NCBI GenBank assembly: GCA_017961575.1
Contig: JAGCXA010000032.1
Coordinates: forward strand, 1 to 49,943
DNA length: 49,943 bases
From: Clostridia bacterium
GTDB lineage: Bacteria; Bacillota; Clostridia; Oscillospirales; CAG-272
Reading direction: 5' to 3'
The notes under the pieces were generated by a model. That model worked only from the letters and a program-made list of their open reading frames with translations, was not told the origin of the DNA and did not search any database. Made by a program: the position numbers and the translations under genes. Of the stretch, positions 38,166-45,652 are shown in pieces (positions within the stretch are counted from its first letter, which is position 1; each line of letters starts with the position of its first letter).

Positions 38166-41100
38166 TTACTCACCCTCGGCGGGAGGCGGCGTCTCGCCGA
38201 CGCCGAGCGTCTTCATATTGAACTCCTCGCGCTTACGGGTCAATTCCGCGTTGATGGTCGGAACGTAGTTCAGGATCGAATCGATCGGATCCCGGGATTT
38301 GTTTACAACGTCAAGGAAAGCGAAGTTGGTGTACCGGGCAATGATGTAACTTCCCGGATAGTTGACGATGGCGGACAGGTGGCGGATCTGATCCTCGATC
38401 GCGTCGCGCTCCTTCGTCGTCCAGGACAGGAGTTTGATCGCGCCGAGGTTCGCGGCGGCGTATTTCGCGGACGGACCGATCAGAGCGACCATACGGTTGC
38501 CGTAGGTCGCCTCGACCTCCGCGCTGGTCTGCCACTTCATGTACTCCCACGCGGCGGAGACGTTCTTGCATCCGTGGAGCATGACCGTCGCGTTGACCGT
38601 CGCGATCGAGTTGAAGTTCTTCGTGCCGTCGGCGCGGACCGTCGCCGGGATCCGGGTGAATTCCCAGAGCCCCTTGATCTCGGTCGCGAACACCGTCAAC
38701 TGGTTGTAAATGGTGACGTAGTCCGAAACGAGCAGAGGCATCTCGCCGGTACGGAACCGGTTGGCGGCGTCGAATTTGACCGCCATTCCGTAGTCGGTGT
38801 AGAGCCGCGTGCAGTACTGGAAGGCGTAAAGCCCCTCGTTGGTGTCAAGCCCGATCTGCGCGCCGGCGTACTCGGGATTGTCCTCGTACTTCCACATACT
38901 CCCCCCGTTCTGATAGAGGAAGAAGTCGAGCGCCAGGGTGTAGGTGATCCCGATCGCGAGGTTGTTCGATTGCAGGATCGGGAGCAGCGCCAGCACCTCG
39001 TCCCAGGTGGTCGGGGCGGAGACGCCGAGCGAGACGAGAACGTCGAGCCGGTAGAAGAGCATCGGGAAGTTCATCGTCAGAGGAAGTCCGTAGGTTTCGT
39101 TCAAAAGGGTCAGCGTATGGATCGCGGTGGGCGAATACACGTCGTCGGCGGTGTTCGGCTCTCCGTCGACGCCGTAGATCGCCTCGGCGAAGTCCTCGTT
39201 GCCCCGGATCGAGTCGATCGCGCCGCGGATCGCGTAGTTGATGACCGTCGCGCTTCCGAGCCCCTGATAGACGTCGGGTCCGCTCTTCGCCAGAACCGAC
39301 GGGAGCAGGGTGCTCGCCGTAACGAGTTTCAGGGAGACCGGGATGCCGGTGGATTCGGTGAATCCGCTGTCGATGATGGAACGCCAGATCTTCGACTGGT
39401 CACGCCCCTCGGCGAGCCAGACGTTCAGGGCGTCCTTCCCTCTCGATTCGGGGCGCGTGACGCCCATGTTGTCGTAGTCGATGAAGAAGGACATCACGAA
39501 AGAGCGGATCTCGAAGCCGATCGACTGGAAGATATTCGCCTTCGCCTTCGGCTTCTTGGCGTCGCCCGACTGGATCACGATCCTATCTATCGTCAGGGAC
39601 GAGGTCTTCGAGTCGTTGATCCAGGTACCGAGCGTACCGAGATAGGTTTTCAGGTTGTCGACGTTCTTCGCGACGTTGCGCTCCTTGATGCCCATCGTCG
39701 AGAGCAGGTTGGAGATCGTGATCAGCGTCGCGATGTGCGAACCGTTGGTGCCGCAGAGTTCCTCGAACTCCTTGACGATGTTCGCCAGGTTGATCGCCTC
39801 GTAGTTGAGGGTGTAGATCGCATCCGGGATGTTGATGCGGAAATCGTAGGTCCGGTTCTCGTCGGGGGTCGCCCCGGTCATCTTGATGATGCTGAGGTAG
39901 GCGGCGTTGATCTCGCGGAGCGATTGCTCGACCGCCTGGATCTTGTCGGCAAGACTTCCGAGCGAGACTTCAAAGTAGATCGTATAGTGCGCGTCTTTAT
40001 TAAAATAGAAGAGAAATTCCTGATCACCGTCGCCGATGAACTTGGACTGCCATTTCTTAGAGAAATCGAAGCGGGTCCGGTACGCCTCCTCGTAGGGTAC
40101 CGTGGGAACGCGGGAGATCACGCCGTCGCCCTCGCCGTAAACGACGCCGGCGGCAGGGTCGCGGTTCTCGCTCCACAGCCGGATGGTGCGGCAGGTGAAC
40201 ATCCCCTGCAAAGCCGACTGCTGGAAGCGCATCGCGACGCTGTAGAGCCCGTCCTCCGGGACGGTGAAGTCGTACGCCGCCCATTGTCCGACGGTGTTGT
40301 AGCTCTCGGCGCCGATGACGTTGAAGAGTTGCGACTTCGCGGACGAGGGCGAGTTGATCGCGGAACTGCGGTCGCTGGTCATAAAGACCGAGTTGTCGGA
40401 GACGCGGTCGGGCTTCTCCGCCTCGATCACGGTCTTCGCGTCCTTGGAGACCTTGGTCGTCCCGTTCGGATACTGCGCGACCTTTTCAAGGTACTGCGCC
40501 ATCGTCGGAGCGCGGAAGGGGGAGTCGTTCGTCGCGGCAAGCACCTCGATCTTCCCGAAGATGACCGCTTCGCGCTCGGCTTCAAAGGTCAGCACGCTGT
40601 TCCCCGCCGGGAGGTAGAAGAAGAAGTAGCCGTTCACGTAGCCGGAAGAGTCGGAGCAGACGTAGGTCTGCCAATCGTTGACCTGCACAAGTTCCGGCTG
40701 AATGTCGTTGCCGTTGAGGTCGCGGGTGAACGCCTTTCCGGTCTCGTCGTCAACCTCGTAGCGGTACTCCCAGTTCTTCGAGAAAACGAGATAGCTCGCT
40801 TCCGAGAAAGGAACCGAGTCGTTGATATAGAGTTTCCGCTGCACGCTGTTGACGGTGCCGGGAACCGTCAGGTAGTCGATCGCTATGTAGTAAAGCCCGT
40901 CGGAGGGGACGTTGACCGGGAACGAGACCGATCCCGATTCGGAAAGATAGACCGCCTGATCTCTCAGTCCGTCGGAAAAGCACGACGCGAGACCGAGGTT
41001 TTCAAGTTCCGCGTCGGTCATATCAGACACGAGTCTCGACCCCTTCGCGTCGTACCGGATCCCGAGCGCCCTGCGCTGTTCGTCGGTCAGGGCGGAGGCA

Positions 41101-41414
41101 AGAGGCGACGCGGAAAAGGGAGCGTACTTCCCGATGTTTTCCGCCGACTGAAAAGGCACCGTCAGATCGACGGAGACGTTTGCCGTACCGGGGTTTTTGC
41201 TTCGGTAGGCGTCGTAATACTCGGAGTACGAGATCGCCTCCAAGTATTCCTGCATCTTCGTGATCGACGAAGCCGCTTCGCGCGCTTCTTCGTCGGTTTC
41301 GGGTTCAGGCGCGGGCTCAGGGGCGCTCGCCGAACCGATGACGACGATGGATCCGACACAGCAGAGGAGAGCGAGGAAAAACGCCAAAAGCCGTGTCAGT
41401 TTGCTTGTTTTCAT
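38166..41414 (-). CDS. Giant extracellular solute-binding protein with N-terminal carbohydrate-binding-like modules
   Basis: A 1082-residue exported protein that opens the operon. A signal peptide (MKTSKLTRLLAFFLALLCCVGSIVVIGSASA) without a clear lipobox is followed by a Pro/Glu linker (PEPAPEPETDEE). Two beta-sandwich modules of CBM6/35-like look follow (about 150-290 and 335-470), each with DGLYYIAIDY or DGLYSVAMRF and a GNSVLTFEAE-type strand. A helical segment comes next (about 480-610). The C-terminal 430 residues are a family 1 solute-binding domain (NVWLAEGRDQSKIWRSIIDSGFTESTGIPVSLKLV, GPDVYQGLGSATVINYA, LPLTMNFPMLFYRLDVL, VSAPTTWDEVLALL). Ordinary sugar-binding proteins have about 420 residues. 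Binding of a surface-held glycan is inferred. GGAGGTCTACCGT precedes the ATG. Confidence 0.9.
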   Translation of the reverse strand: MKTSKLTRLLAFFLALLCCVGSIVVIGSASAPEPAPEPETDEEAREAASSITKMQEYLEAISYSEYYDAYRSKNPGTANVSVDLTVPFQSAENIGKYAPFSASPLASALTDEQRRALGIRYDAKGSRLVSDMTDAELENLGLASCFSDGLRDQAVYLSESGSVSFPVNVPSDGLYYIAIDYLTVPGTVNSVQRKLYINDSVPFSEASYLVFSKNWEYRYEVDDETGKAFTRDLNGNDIQPELVQVNDWQTYVCSDSSGYVNGYFFFYLPAGNSVLTFEAEREAVIFGKIEVLAATNDSPFRAPTMAQYLEKVAQYPNGTTKVSKDAKTVIEAEKPDRVSDNSVFMTSDRSSAINSPSSAKSQLFNVIGAESYNTVGQWAAYDFTVPEDGLYSVAMRFQQSALQGMFTCRTIRLWSENRDPAAGVVYGEGDGVISRVPTVPYEEAYRTRFDFSKKWQSKFIGDGDQEFLFYFNKDAHYTIYFEVSLGSLADKIQAVEQSLREINAAYLSIIKMTGATPDENRTYDFRINIPDAIYTLNYEAINLANIVKEFEELCGTNGSHIATLITISNLLSTMGIKERNVAKNVDNLKTYLGTLGTWINDSKTSSLTIDRIVIQSGDAKKPKAKANIFQSIGFEIRSFVMSFFIDYDNMGVTRPESRGKDALNVWLAEGRDQSKIWRSIIDSGFTESTGIPVSLKLVTASTLLPSVLAKSGPDVYQGLGSATVINYAIRGAIDSIRGNEDFAEAIYGVDGEPNTADDVYSPTAIHTLTLLNETYGLPLTMNFPMLFYRLDVLVSLGVSAPTTWDEVLALLPILQSNNLAIGITYTLALDFFLYQNGGSMWKYEDNPEYAGAQIGLDTNEGLYAFQYCTRLYTDYGMAVKFDAANRFRTGEMPLLVSDYVTIYNQLTVFATEIKGLWEFTRIPATVRADGTKNFNSIATVNATVMLHGCKNVSAAWEYMKWQTSAEVEATYGNRMVALIGPSAKYAAANLGAIKLLSWTTKERDAIEDQIRHLSAIVNYPGSYIIARYTNFAFLDVVNKSRDPIDSILNYVPTINAELTRKREEFNMKTLGVGETPPPAEGE

Positions 41415-41487
41415 ACGGTAGACCTCCAAAGATTTTCAGACCCGCCGGGGAGGAAATGGCATAGTTCTCCCATATAAGTCTGCGGAT

Positions 41488-41516
41488 ATTTTAACATATG
41501 CGCGGGGAAAAGTCAA
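41488..41516 (-). promoter_or_regulatory. SigA promoter of the seven-gene transport operon
   Basis: TTGACT, 17 bases, TAAAAT on the minus strand, about 70 bases before the ATG at 41414. No other promoter was found before the operon's last gene. No catabolite-repression site was recognised with confidence. Confidence 0.75.
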
Positions 41517-41867
41517 GTTATATATTTTTGGAAAAACCCGCGCGCACAGGGTAAAAACGCCCGTCGGAGGGGCGCGTTTCCCCGTCGCGGAAGCGAAAAA
41601 CCGAACGCGGCGACCGGCGGGACGCCCTCTTTGCTCGCCGAAATCGCGCAAATGTAATTCAAAATAACTTATTTGAGTTGTTAAAACGCCTATTTTTCGC
41701 CGTTTTTCTATTCATGATTGTGATTTGTTAACTTTTCGTTACTTTTTTCGGGCGACGTGACCCATTGGGAGCGTTATCTAAAAACGGATTCGGATAATTG
41801 TGCGGATTGCCCAAAAATCAGAGTTTATTTTCTACACGTGCGCCGTAAGGGGGCGGGAAACCGACGG
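41517..41867. other. Gene-free, partly AT-rich intergenic region
   Basis: No credible protein gene on either strand. The stretch 41640-41860 is markedly more AT-rich than its surroundings. It ends at an isolated plus-strand terminator, so a small RNA is possible, but no promoter for one is clear. Confidence 0.5.
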
Positions 41868-41917
41868 AAGGTCGCGCCGTCCCCCGGCGCGACCTTGTTT
41901 TCCTTCCTTTTTTCCCC
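41868..41917 (+). terminator. Orphan plus-strand terminator upstream of the ROK kinase
   Basis: AAGGTCGCGCC pairs with GGCGCGACCTT (loop GTCCCCC), then TTGTTTTCCTTCCTTTTTTCC. No plus-strand gene precedes it. It lies just before the kinase promoter and could end a small RNA or insulate the promoter. Confidence 0.75.
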
Positions 41918-41924
41918 GAGACGC

Positions 41925-41953
41925 TTGACTTTCCTTTCGCGCGCGGGTATAAT
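41925..41953 (+). promoter_or_regulatory. SigA promoter of the ROK kinase gene
   Basis: TTGACT, 17 bases, TATAAT, about 73 bases before the ATG at 42027. Confidence 0.8.
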
Positions 41954-42026
41954 AGAAACGGTAGAAAACCACCCCTGCAAAAACCGACGAAAACCGAGCC
42001 GGAACGCGGCTCGAAAAGGAGACGAA

Positions 42027-42986
42027 ATGTACTATATCGGCGTTGACCTCGGCGGAACGAATATCGCGGTCGGTATCTGTGACGCGAATCTGAAAATCCT
42101 TGTGAAAGGGAGCGTCCCCACCAACCCCGACCGCGCCCCCGAGTTGATCGTGAAGGATATGGCGGACCTTTCCGCCCGGCTTCTCGCGGAGAAGGGCATC
42201 CCGCTCGACGAGGTCGAGTCGGTCGGGATCGCGACCCCCGGAACCGCGAACAGCGAGACCGGCGTCGTTGAGTACGCGAACAACATTCCCTTCTTCCGCT
42301 TCCCCATCGCGGACGTGTTCAAGTCCTATCTCCCCGTCAAACGGGTCCTGATCGAGAACGACGCGAACGCCGCCGCTCTTGCCGAGTCGCTTGCCGGCGC
42401 GGCGAAGGGGACGAAGAAATCGGTGATGATCACCCTCGGGACCGGCGTCGGCGGCGGCATCGTCATCGACGGCAAGGTCTACTCCGGCTTCAACCACGCG
42501 GGGGGCGAACTCGGGCATACCGTGATCGAGAAGGACGGTCGCCCCTGCTCCTGCGGACGGCGCGGATGCTGGGAGGCGTACAGTTCCGCCACCGGTCTTA
42601 TCAATATGACGCGCGAAAAGGTGAACGAGTGCAAGATCAAGGGGATCCCGAGTCTGATGGTCGACGAGTTCGACGAAACGGGACGGGTCTCCGCCCGCAC
42701 CGCGTTCAACGCGATGAAGCGGGGCGACGCCGTCGGCGCGAAGGTCGTCGAAGAGTACGTCGAATACCTCGCCTGCGGGCTGACGAATATGATCAACATT
42801 TTTCAACCCGAGGTGCTGTCGATCGGCGGCGGCATCTGCAACGAGGGCGACAACCTGCTGACCCCTCTGCTCGGGATCATCCGCACCGAACAGTACACGC
42901 GGAACGCCCCGAACCGCTGTCAGGTCCGGATCGCCGAACTCGGAAACGACGCCGGGATCATCGGCGCGGCGGGGCTGGGACTGTAA
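42027..42986 (+). CDS. ROK-family sugar kinase (probable glucokinase)
   Basis: Phosphorylates an incoming hexose with ATP in the cytosol. The 319 residues show the ROK layout. The ATP-binding phosphate-1 motif is YYIGVDLGGTNIAVGI. IENDANAAALAESLAGAAKG holds the catalytic Asp. LGTGVGGGIVIDGKVYSG is the phosphate-2 motif. GELGHTVIEKDGRPCSCGRRGCWEAYSS carries the ROK zinc site (one His and the CxCGxxGCxE cysteines). VLSIGGGICNEGDNLL is the adenosine motif. Length and motifs fit the glucokinases of Firmicutes, but allose, fructose or N-acetylmannosamine kinases look alike. There is no DNA-binding N-terminus, so it is not a ROK repressor. GAAAAGGAGACGAA precedes the ATG. It is divergent from the sugar-transport operon. 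Confidence 0.93.
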   Translation: MYYIGVDLGGTNIAVGICDANLKILVKGSVPTNPDRAPELIVKDMADLSARLLAEKGIPLDEVESVGIATPGTANSETGVVEYANNIPFFRFPIADVFKSYLPVKRVLIENDANAAALAESLAGAAKGTKKSVMITLGTGVGGGIVIDGKVYSGFNHAGGELGHTVIEKDGRPCSCGRRGCWEAYSSATGLINMTREKVNECKIKGIPSLMVDEFDETGRVSARTAFNAMKRGDAVGAKVVEEYVEYLACGLTNMINIFQPEVLSIGGGICNEGDNLLTPLLGIIRTEQYTRNAPNRCQVRIAELGNDAGIIGAAGLGL

Positions 42987-43066
42987 GTTTTTCCCGCCGG
43001 GTGAATGGATCCGCCCGTTCCGGGGAATGATGAACCTACCGAACATAGAAAGGAAGGAACAGAGAA

Positions 43067-43303
43067 ATGAAGAAAACCATCAGAGGAACCGTCTACGACA
43101 CCGAAACGGCGCAGGTGATCTCGAAGAACGTGCACGGCTTCTTCGGCGACCCCGCGGGGTACGAGGAAACGCTCTACGCGACCGAGGACGGCAAGTATTT
43201 CGTCTACACCAACGGAGGGGAGACCTCTCCCTATCCGACCGAGAAGATCTCCTGCATCGCGAAGGCGAAGGTCGACGCCTGGCTCGAAAGTCACAAGGGT
43301 TGA
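43067..43303 (+). CDS. Small hypothetical protein
   Basis: A 78-residue protein, MKKTIRGTVYDTETAQVISKN at the start, then a beta-hairpin-like body (YEETLYATEDGKYFVYTNGGETSPYP) and a C-terminal helix (AKAKVDAWLESHKG). Such small proteins recur in gut Firmicutes with the opening K-x-I-x-G-x-x-Y-D-T-E-T-A, with no known function. GAAAGGAAGGAACAGAGAA precedes the ATG. It starts 80 bases after the ROK kinase and may be co-transcribed. A hairpin follows at 43422-43466. Confidence 0.75.
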   Translation: MKKTIRGTVYDTETAQVISKNVHGFFGDPAGYEETLYATEDGKYFVYTNGGETSPYPTEKISCIAKAKVDAWLESHKG

Positions 43304-43421
43304 CCGAAACAGCGGAAGCGCCGGGAGTCCCGTCAGCAGAACCGCGTCCCGCGGCGCGTGATACGGGCTGCCCCGATTCCACTCCCCCGCGAAGCGGGAT
43401 CTTGCCGCCGCGGAAAATCTC

Positions 43422-43466
43422 ACAGAAGAGCCCCGCTTGTCCGACGGACAAGCGGGGCTCTTCTGT
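43422..43466. terminator. Long perfect hairpin between convergent genes
   Basis: A 21-bp uninterrupted stem (43422-43442 with 43446-43466) around the three-base loop GAC. T-runs are weak on both sides. It separates the gene at 43067 from the convergent gene ending at 43511. Confidence 0.75.
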
Positions 43467-43510
43467 TGGGGGGCGGTTGTAAAAAACGCCGTTTTTCCGG
43501 GATCGGGAGA

Positions 43511-44104
43511 TCAGGCGTTCCCGTCGAAGGAGAGCGGAAGCGAGAAGCCGTCGAAGCGTTCGTCTTCCTCTTCTCCGGCGGCGCCGTCCGTGACGACGAG
43601 GTCCGAGAACTCCTCGATCATATAGGAGGACAGATACGCGCGAACGGGGTCGCCGTCCTCCGCGTCGCCGTGCAGAACGATCCTGAGATCGTAGAAATCG
43701 GGGATCTCCGGGTGGAGCGCGTAGCGTCCCGCGACAAGGTAGACGCCGCGTTCGGGCACGGTCACCCGTTCGACGGTCCCGCGCACCTCCTCACGGTAAA
43801 CGCCGTAGGTCGGGAGTTTCTTGGAAAGGAACGGGCGGGCGACCTCTCGCGTGAAGCGTTCGTAGTCGAACGCCCCGCCGGGCGTCGCGGCGCGCTCCGG
43901 GGTCAAGTTCCGGGCGGGCAGAAGGAAGCCGTCGGTCGGGATCAGGAAACCGGAAACGTCGCGCGCGATCTCCTCCGCCAGCGCGAGGATCCGTTTTTCG
44001 TCCGCGCCGTCGACGGCGACGTAGTAGTGCGCCATCCCGTTCGACTCTCCCCGGATGATCTCGGTCAGGCGCGCGGCGGCGCCGTCGTGCGGTATGCGCG
44101 TCAT
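43511..44104 (-). CDS. Uridine-kinase-like protein lacking the P-loop
   Basis: A 197-residue protein that follows uridine kinase/PRK relatives after the nucleotide site: IPTDGFLLPARNLTPERAATPGGAFDYERFTREVARPFL, then YGVYREEVRG, VPERGVYLVAGRYALHPEIPDFYDLRIVL. In normal members the N-terminal strand is followed by GxxxSGKT. Here it reads YYVAVDGADEKRILALAEEI (about residues 28-46), with no Gly-Lys-Ser/Thr, so ATP binding in the usual way is not expected. Either it is a non-catalytic or decayed relative. The reading frame is intact, arguing against simple decay. ATG overlaps the stop of the upstream VOC gene (ATGA), with GAGGAGGAT upstream. Confidence 0.7.
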   Translation of the reverse strand: MTRIPHDGAAARLTEIIRGESNGMAHYYVAVDGADEKRILALAEEIARDVSGFLIPTDGFLLPARNLTPERAATPGGAFDYERFTREVARPFLSKKLPTYGVYREEVRGTVERVTVPERGVYLVAGRYALHPEIPDFYDLRIVLHGDAEDGDPVRAYLSSYMIEEFSDLVVTDGAAGEEEDERFDGFSLPLSFDGNA

Positions 44105-44520
44105 TTCCGCCGATCCTCCTCTTCCCGGAAGAATTCGATCTGTTCCCCGTCGGGTCCCTTGACGAAGGCGATGCGGATGGTCGCGAGGCGGGGGCGCGAG
44201 GAGAGTTCGACGGTTTTGGGCGGAGTCAGCGGTTCGGCGCCCGCCGCGAGCGCGGCGGCGTAGGCGGCGTCGACGTCGCGGGCGAAGAGAGCGAGGTGGA
44301 TCCACTTTCCGTCGGGCGAAAACGCTTCCCCGCCGCCCGCGAAGATCTCGATCTTCCCGCCGTCGCCGATCTCGAACAGGGCGACCGAACGTTCGCCCTC
44401 CCCCCACGAGAGGACCTCCTTCATTCCGAGCGCGCGGTAAAACGCGCGGCTCTTTTCAAAATCGGCGGCTTTCAGTCCGATATGATGGAACCCGAACGCT
44501 GCCTTTGCGGAATCGTTCAT
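44101..44520 (-). CDS. VOC-family (glyoxalase/bleomycin-resistance-like) protein
   Basis: A 139-residue protein with the two beta-alpha-beta-beta-beta modules of the vicinal oxygen chelate superfamily. Module 1 is FGFHHIGLKAADFEKSRAFYRALGMKEVLSW; module 2 is WIHLALFARDVDAAYAAALAAGAEP, ending FVKGPDGEQIEFFRE. His12 or 13, the strand-8 Glu and IEIFAG fit a metal site as in lactoylglutathione lyases and methylmalonyl-CoA epimerases. Substrate is unknown. GAAAGGAGACCGGG precedes the ATG. It is followed, with a four-base overlap, by the P-loop-less kinase relative. Confidence 0.87.
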   Translation of the reverse strand: MNDSAKAAFGFHHIGLKAADFEKSRAFYRALGMKEVLSWGEGERSVALFEIGDGGKIEIFAGGGEAFSPDGKWIHLALFARDVDAAYAAALAAGAEPLTPPKTVELSSRPRLATIRIAFVKGPDGEQIEFFREEEDRRK

Positions 44521-44554
44521 CCCGGTCTCCTTTCCCCCGTCGGGGCATAAAGCA

Positions 44555-44583
44555 GCCGCAACGACGCGGACGGTCGTTGCGGC
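44555..44583 (-). terminator. Terminator hairpin after the multi-spanning membrane protein gene
   Basis: GCCGCAACGAC pairs with GTCGTTGCGGC (11 bp) around a 7-base loop, 17 bases beyond the stop at 44600. T-run is weak (TGCTTTATG). Confidence 0.6.
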
Positions 44584-44599
44584 GTTGATTCGGAAGGGT

Positions 44600-45451
44600 T
44601 TACGCTCTCTTTCTCGCCGTGTTGGCAAACTGGAAGATCAAGCCGAGCAGTCCGACCACGGCGCCGATGATCAGCGCGACGGTCAGGGCGTCGATCCCGA
44701 GTCCGAGTTTCGACGTGACGCCGAAGATCCGGGAGACGATCGCGTTGCCTTCCAGCAGGGGCTTCTGGATCGCGGCGATCTTCACGGTGAGCTGCACGAC
44801 GGCGATGATCCCGCCGAAGAGACCGGTGATCAGAACGATGATGACTTTGAGAAGCAGGAACGCGAGGATCGCGAGACCGACGGCGATCAGGATCCGGAAC
44901 AGGAGCGCGTTCTGGTAGGAGACGAGGTAGGGTTCCGAGAAGAGATAGCCGGCGTAACCGACGGCGATCACGACCGCCGCCTTAAAGAAGAACTGGGTCA
45001 GAAGCAGTCCGGCGATACCGAGGATGGCGGCGATGATGGTCTGCACCGCGGGGACGTTCGCCATCGCGGGGATCAGATTTTCAAGGATGGGATAGAGGAA
45101 CAGTCCGCCGACGAAACCGCCGATGAAGCCGATGAGCGCGAGTTCGAGACGGAACAGGCGATAACCGAAGAAACACTCGATCAGGGCGATCACGCCGATG
45201 ATGATCCACCAGTAATCCCTGATATTGCCCAATCCGTCAAACGCGGACTTGCAGGCGTTTCCGATGTAGTTGGCGTCCTTTAATTTTTCGATCCCGCGGT
45301 TGATATACCCGCGCAGCGTCGCAACTCCGTTCTGCGCCGCCTCCGCCACGCTCGATTCCCCGGCGGCAAATCCGACGACGGTGAAGAGCAGCAGGACCGC
45401 AAGGAGGATCAGGACGAATGCGGAACGCCGATTCTGGGCTGCAAGTTTCAT
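44600..45451 (-). CDS. Multi-spanning membrane protein (DUF4203/TMEM198-like)
   Basis: A 283-residue integral membrane protein. A signal-like helix (FVLILLAVLLLFTVVGFAAG) is followed by a short exported loop (about residues 33-75). About seven further helices follow, including YWWIIIGVIALIECFFGYRLFRLELALIGFIGGFVGGLFLYPIL and ALTVALIIGAVVGLLGLIFQ. The Gly-rich GFIGGFVGGLF and FGYRLFRLELA stretch recalls the DUF4203/TMEM198 family, whose role is unclear. GAAGAGGAGACGATACA precedes the ATG. It is a single-gene unit divergent from the AI-2E-family transporter gene. Confidence 0.78.
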   Translation of the reverse strand: MKLAAQNRRSAFVLILLAVLLLFTVVGFAAGESSVAEAAQNGVATLRGYINRGIEKLKDANYIGNACKSAFDGLGNIRDYWWIIIGVIALIECFFGYRLFRLELALIGFIGGFVGGLFLYPILENLIPAMANVPAVQTIIAAILGIAGLLLTQFFFKAAVVIAVGYAGYLFSEPYLVSYQNALLFRILIAVGLAILAFLLLKVIIVLITGLFGGIIAVVQLTVKIAAIQKPLLEGNAIVSRIFGVTSKLGLGIDALTVALIIGAVVGLLGLIFQFANTARKRA

Positions 45452-45518
45452 TGTATCGTCTCCTCTTCCAGGGTGGTGCCGTCAGTCCTTCCCACCCCAA
45501 TCAGTTATGGATATTTCT

Positions 45519-45547
45519 ATTATAGCACCTCGTTTCGGAAAAAGCAA
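45519..45547 (-). promoter_or_regulatory. SigA promoter of the membrane protein gene
   Basis: TTGCTT, 17 bases, TATAAT on the minus strand, 68 bases before the ATG at 45451. Confidence 0.75.
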
Positions 45548-45593
45548 ATATTTTTTTATCTTTTTACTAAAAAAATCTTTTCACGGAATTCGC

Positions 45594-45622
45594 TTGATTT
45601 TCGGGGAGGCGGATGGTATAAT
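45594..45622 (+). promoter_or_regulatory. SigA promoter of the AI-2E-family gene
   Basis: TTGATT, 17 bases, TATAAT, 30 bases before the ATG at 45653. It lies back to back with the divergent promoter at 45519-45547. Confidence 0.8.
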
Positions 45623-45652
45623 GATTACGTATCATTTTTGGCGGAGGAAGCA

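Noticed and set aside
41436..41651. Small minus-strand gene upstream of the binding protein
   Set aside because: It covers the operon promoter, lacks a ribosome binding site and has arginine-rich random-looking composition.
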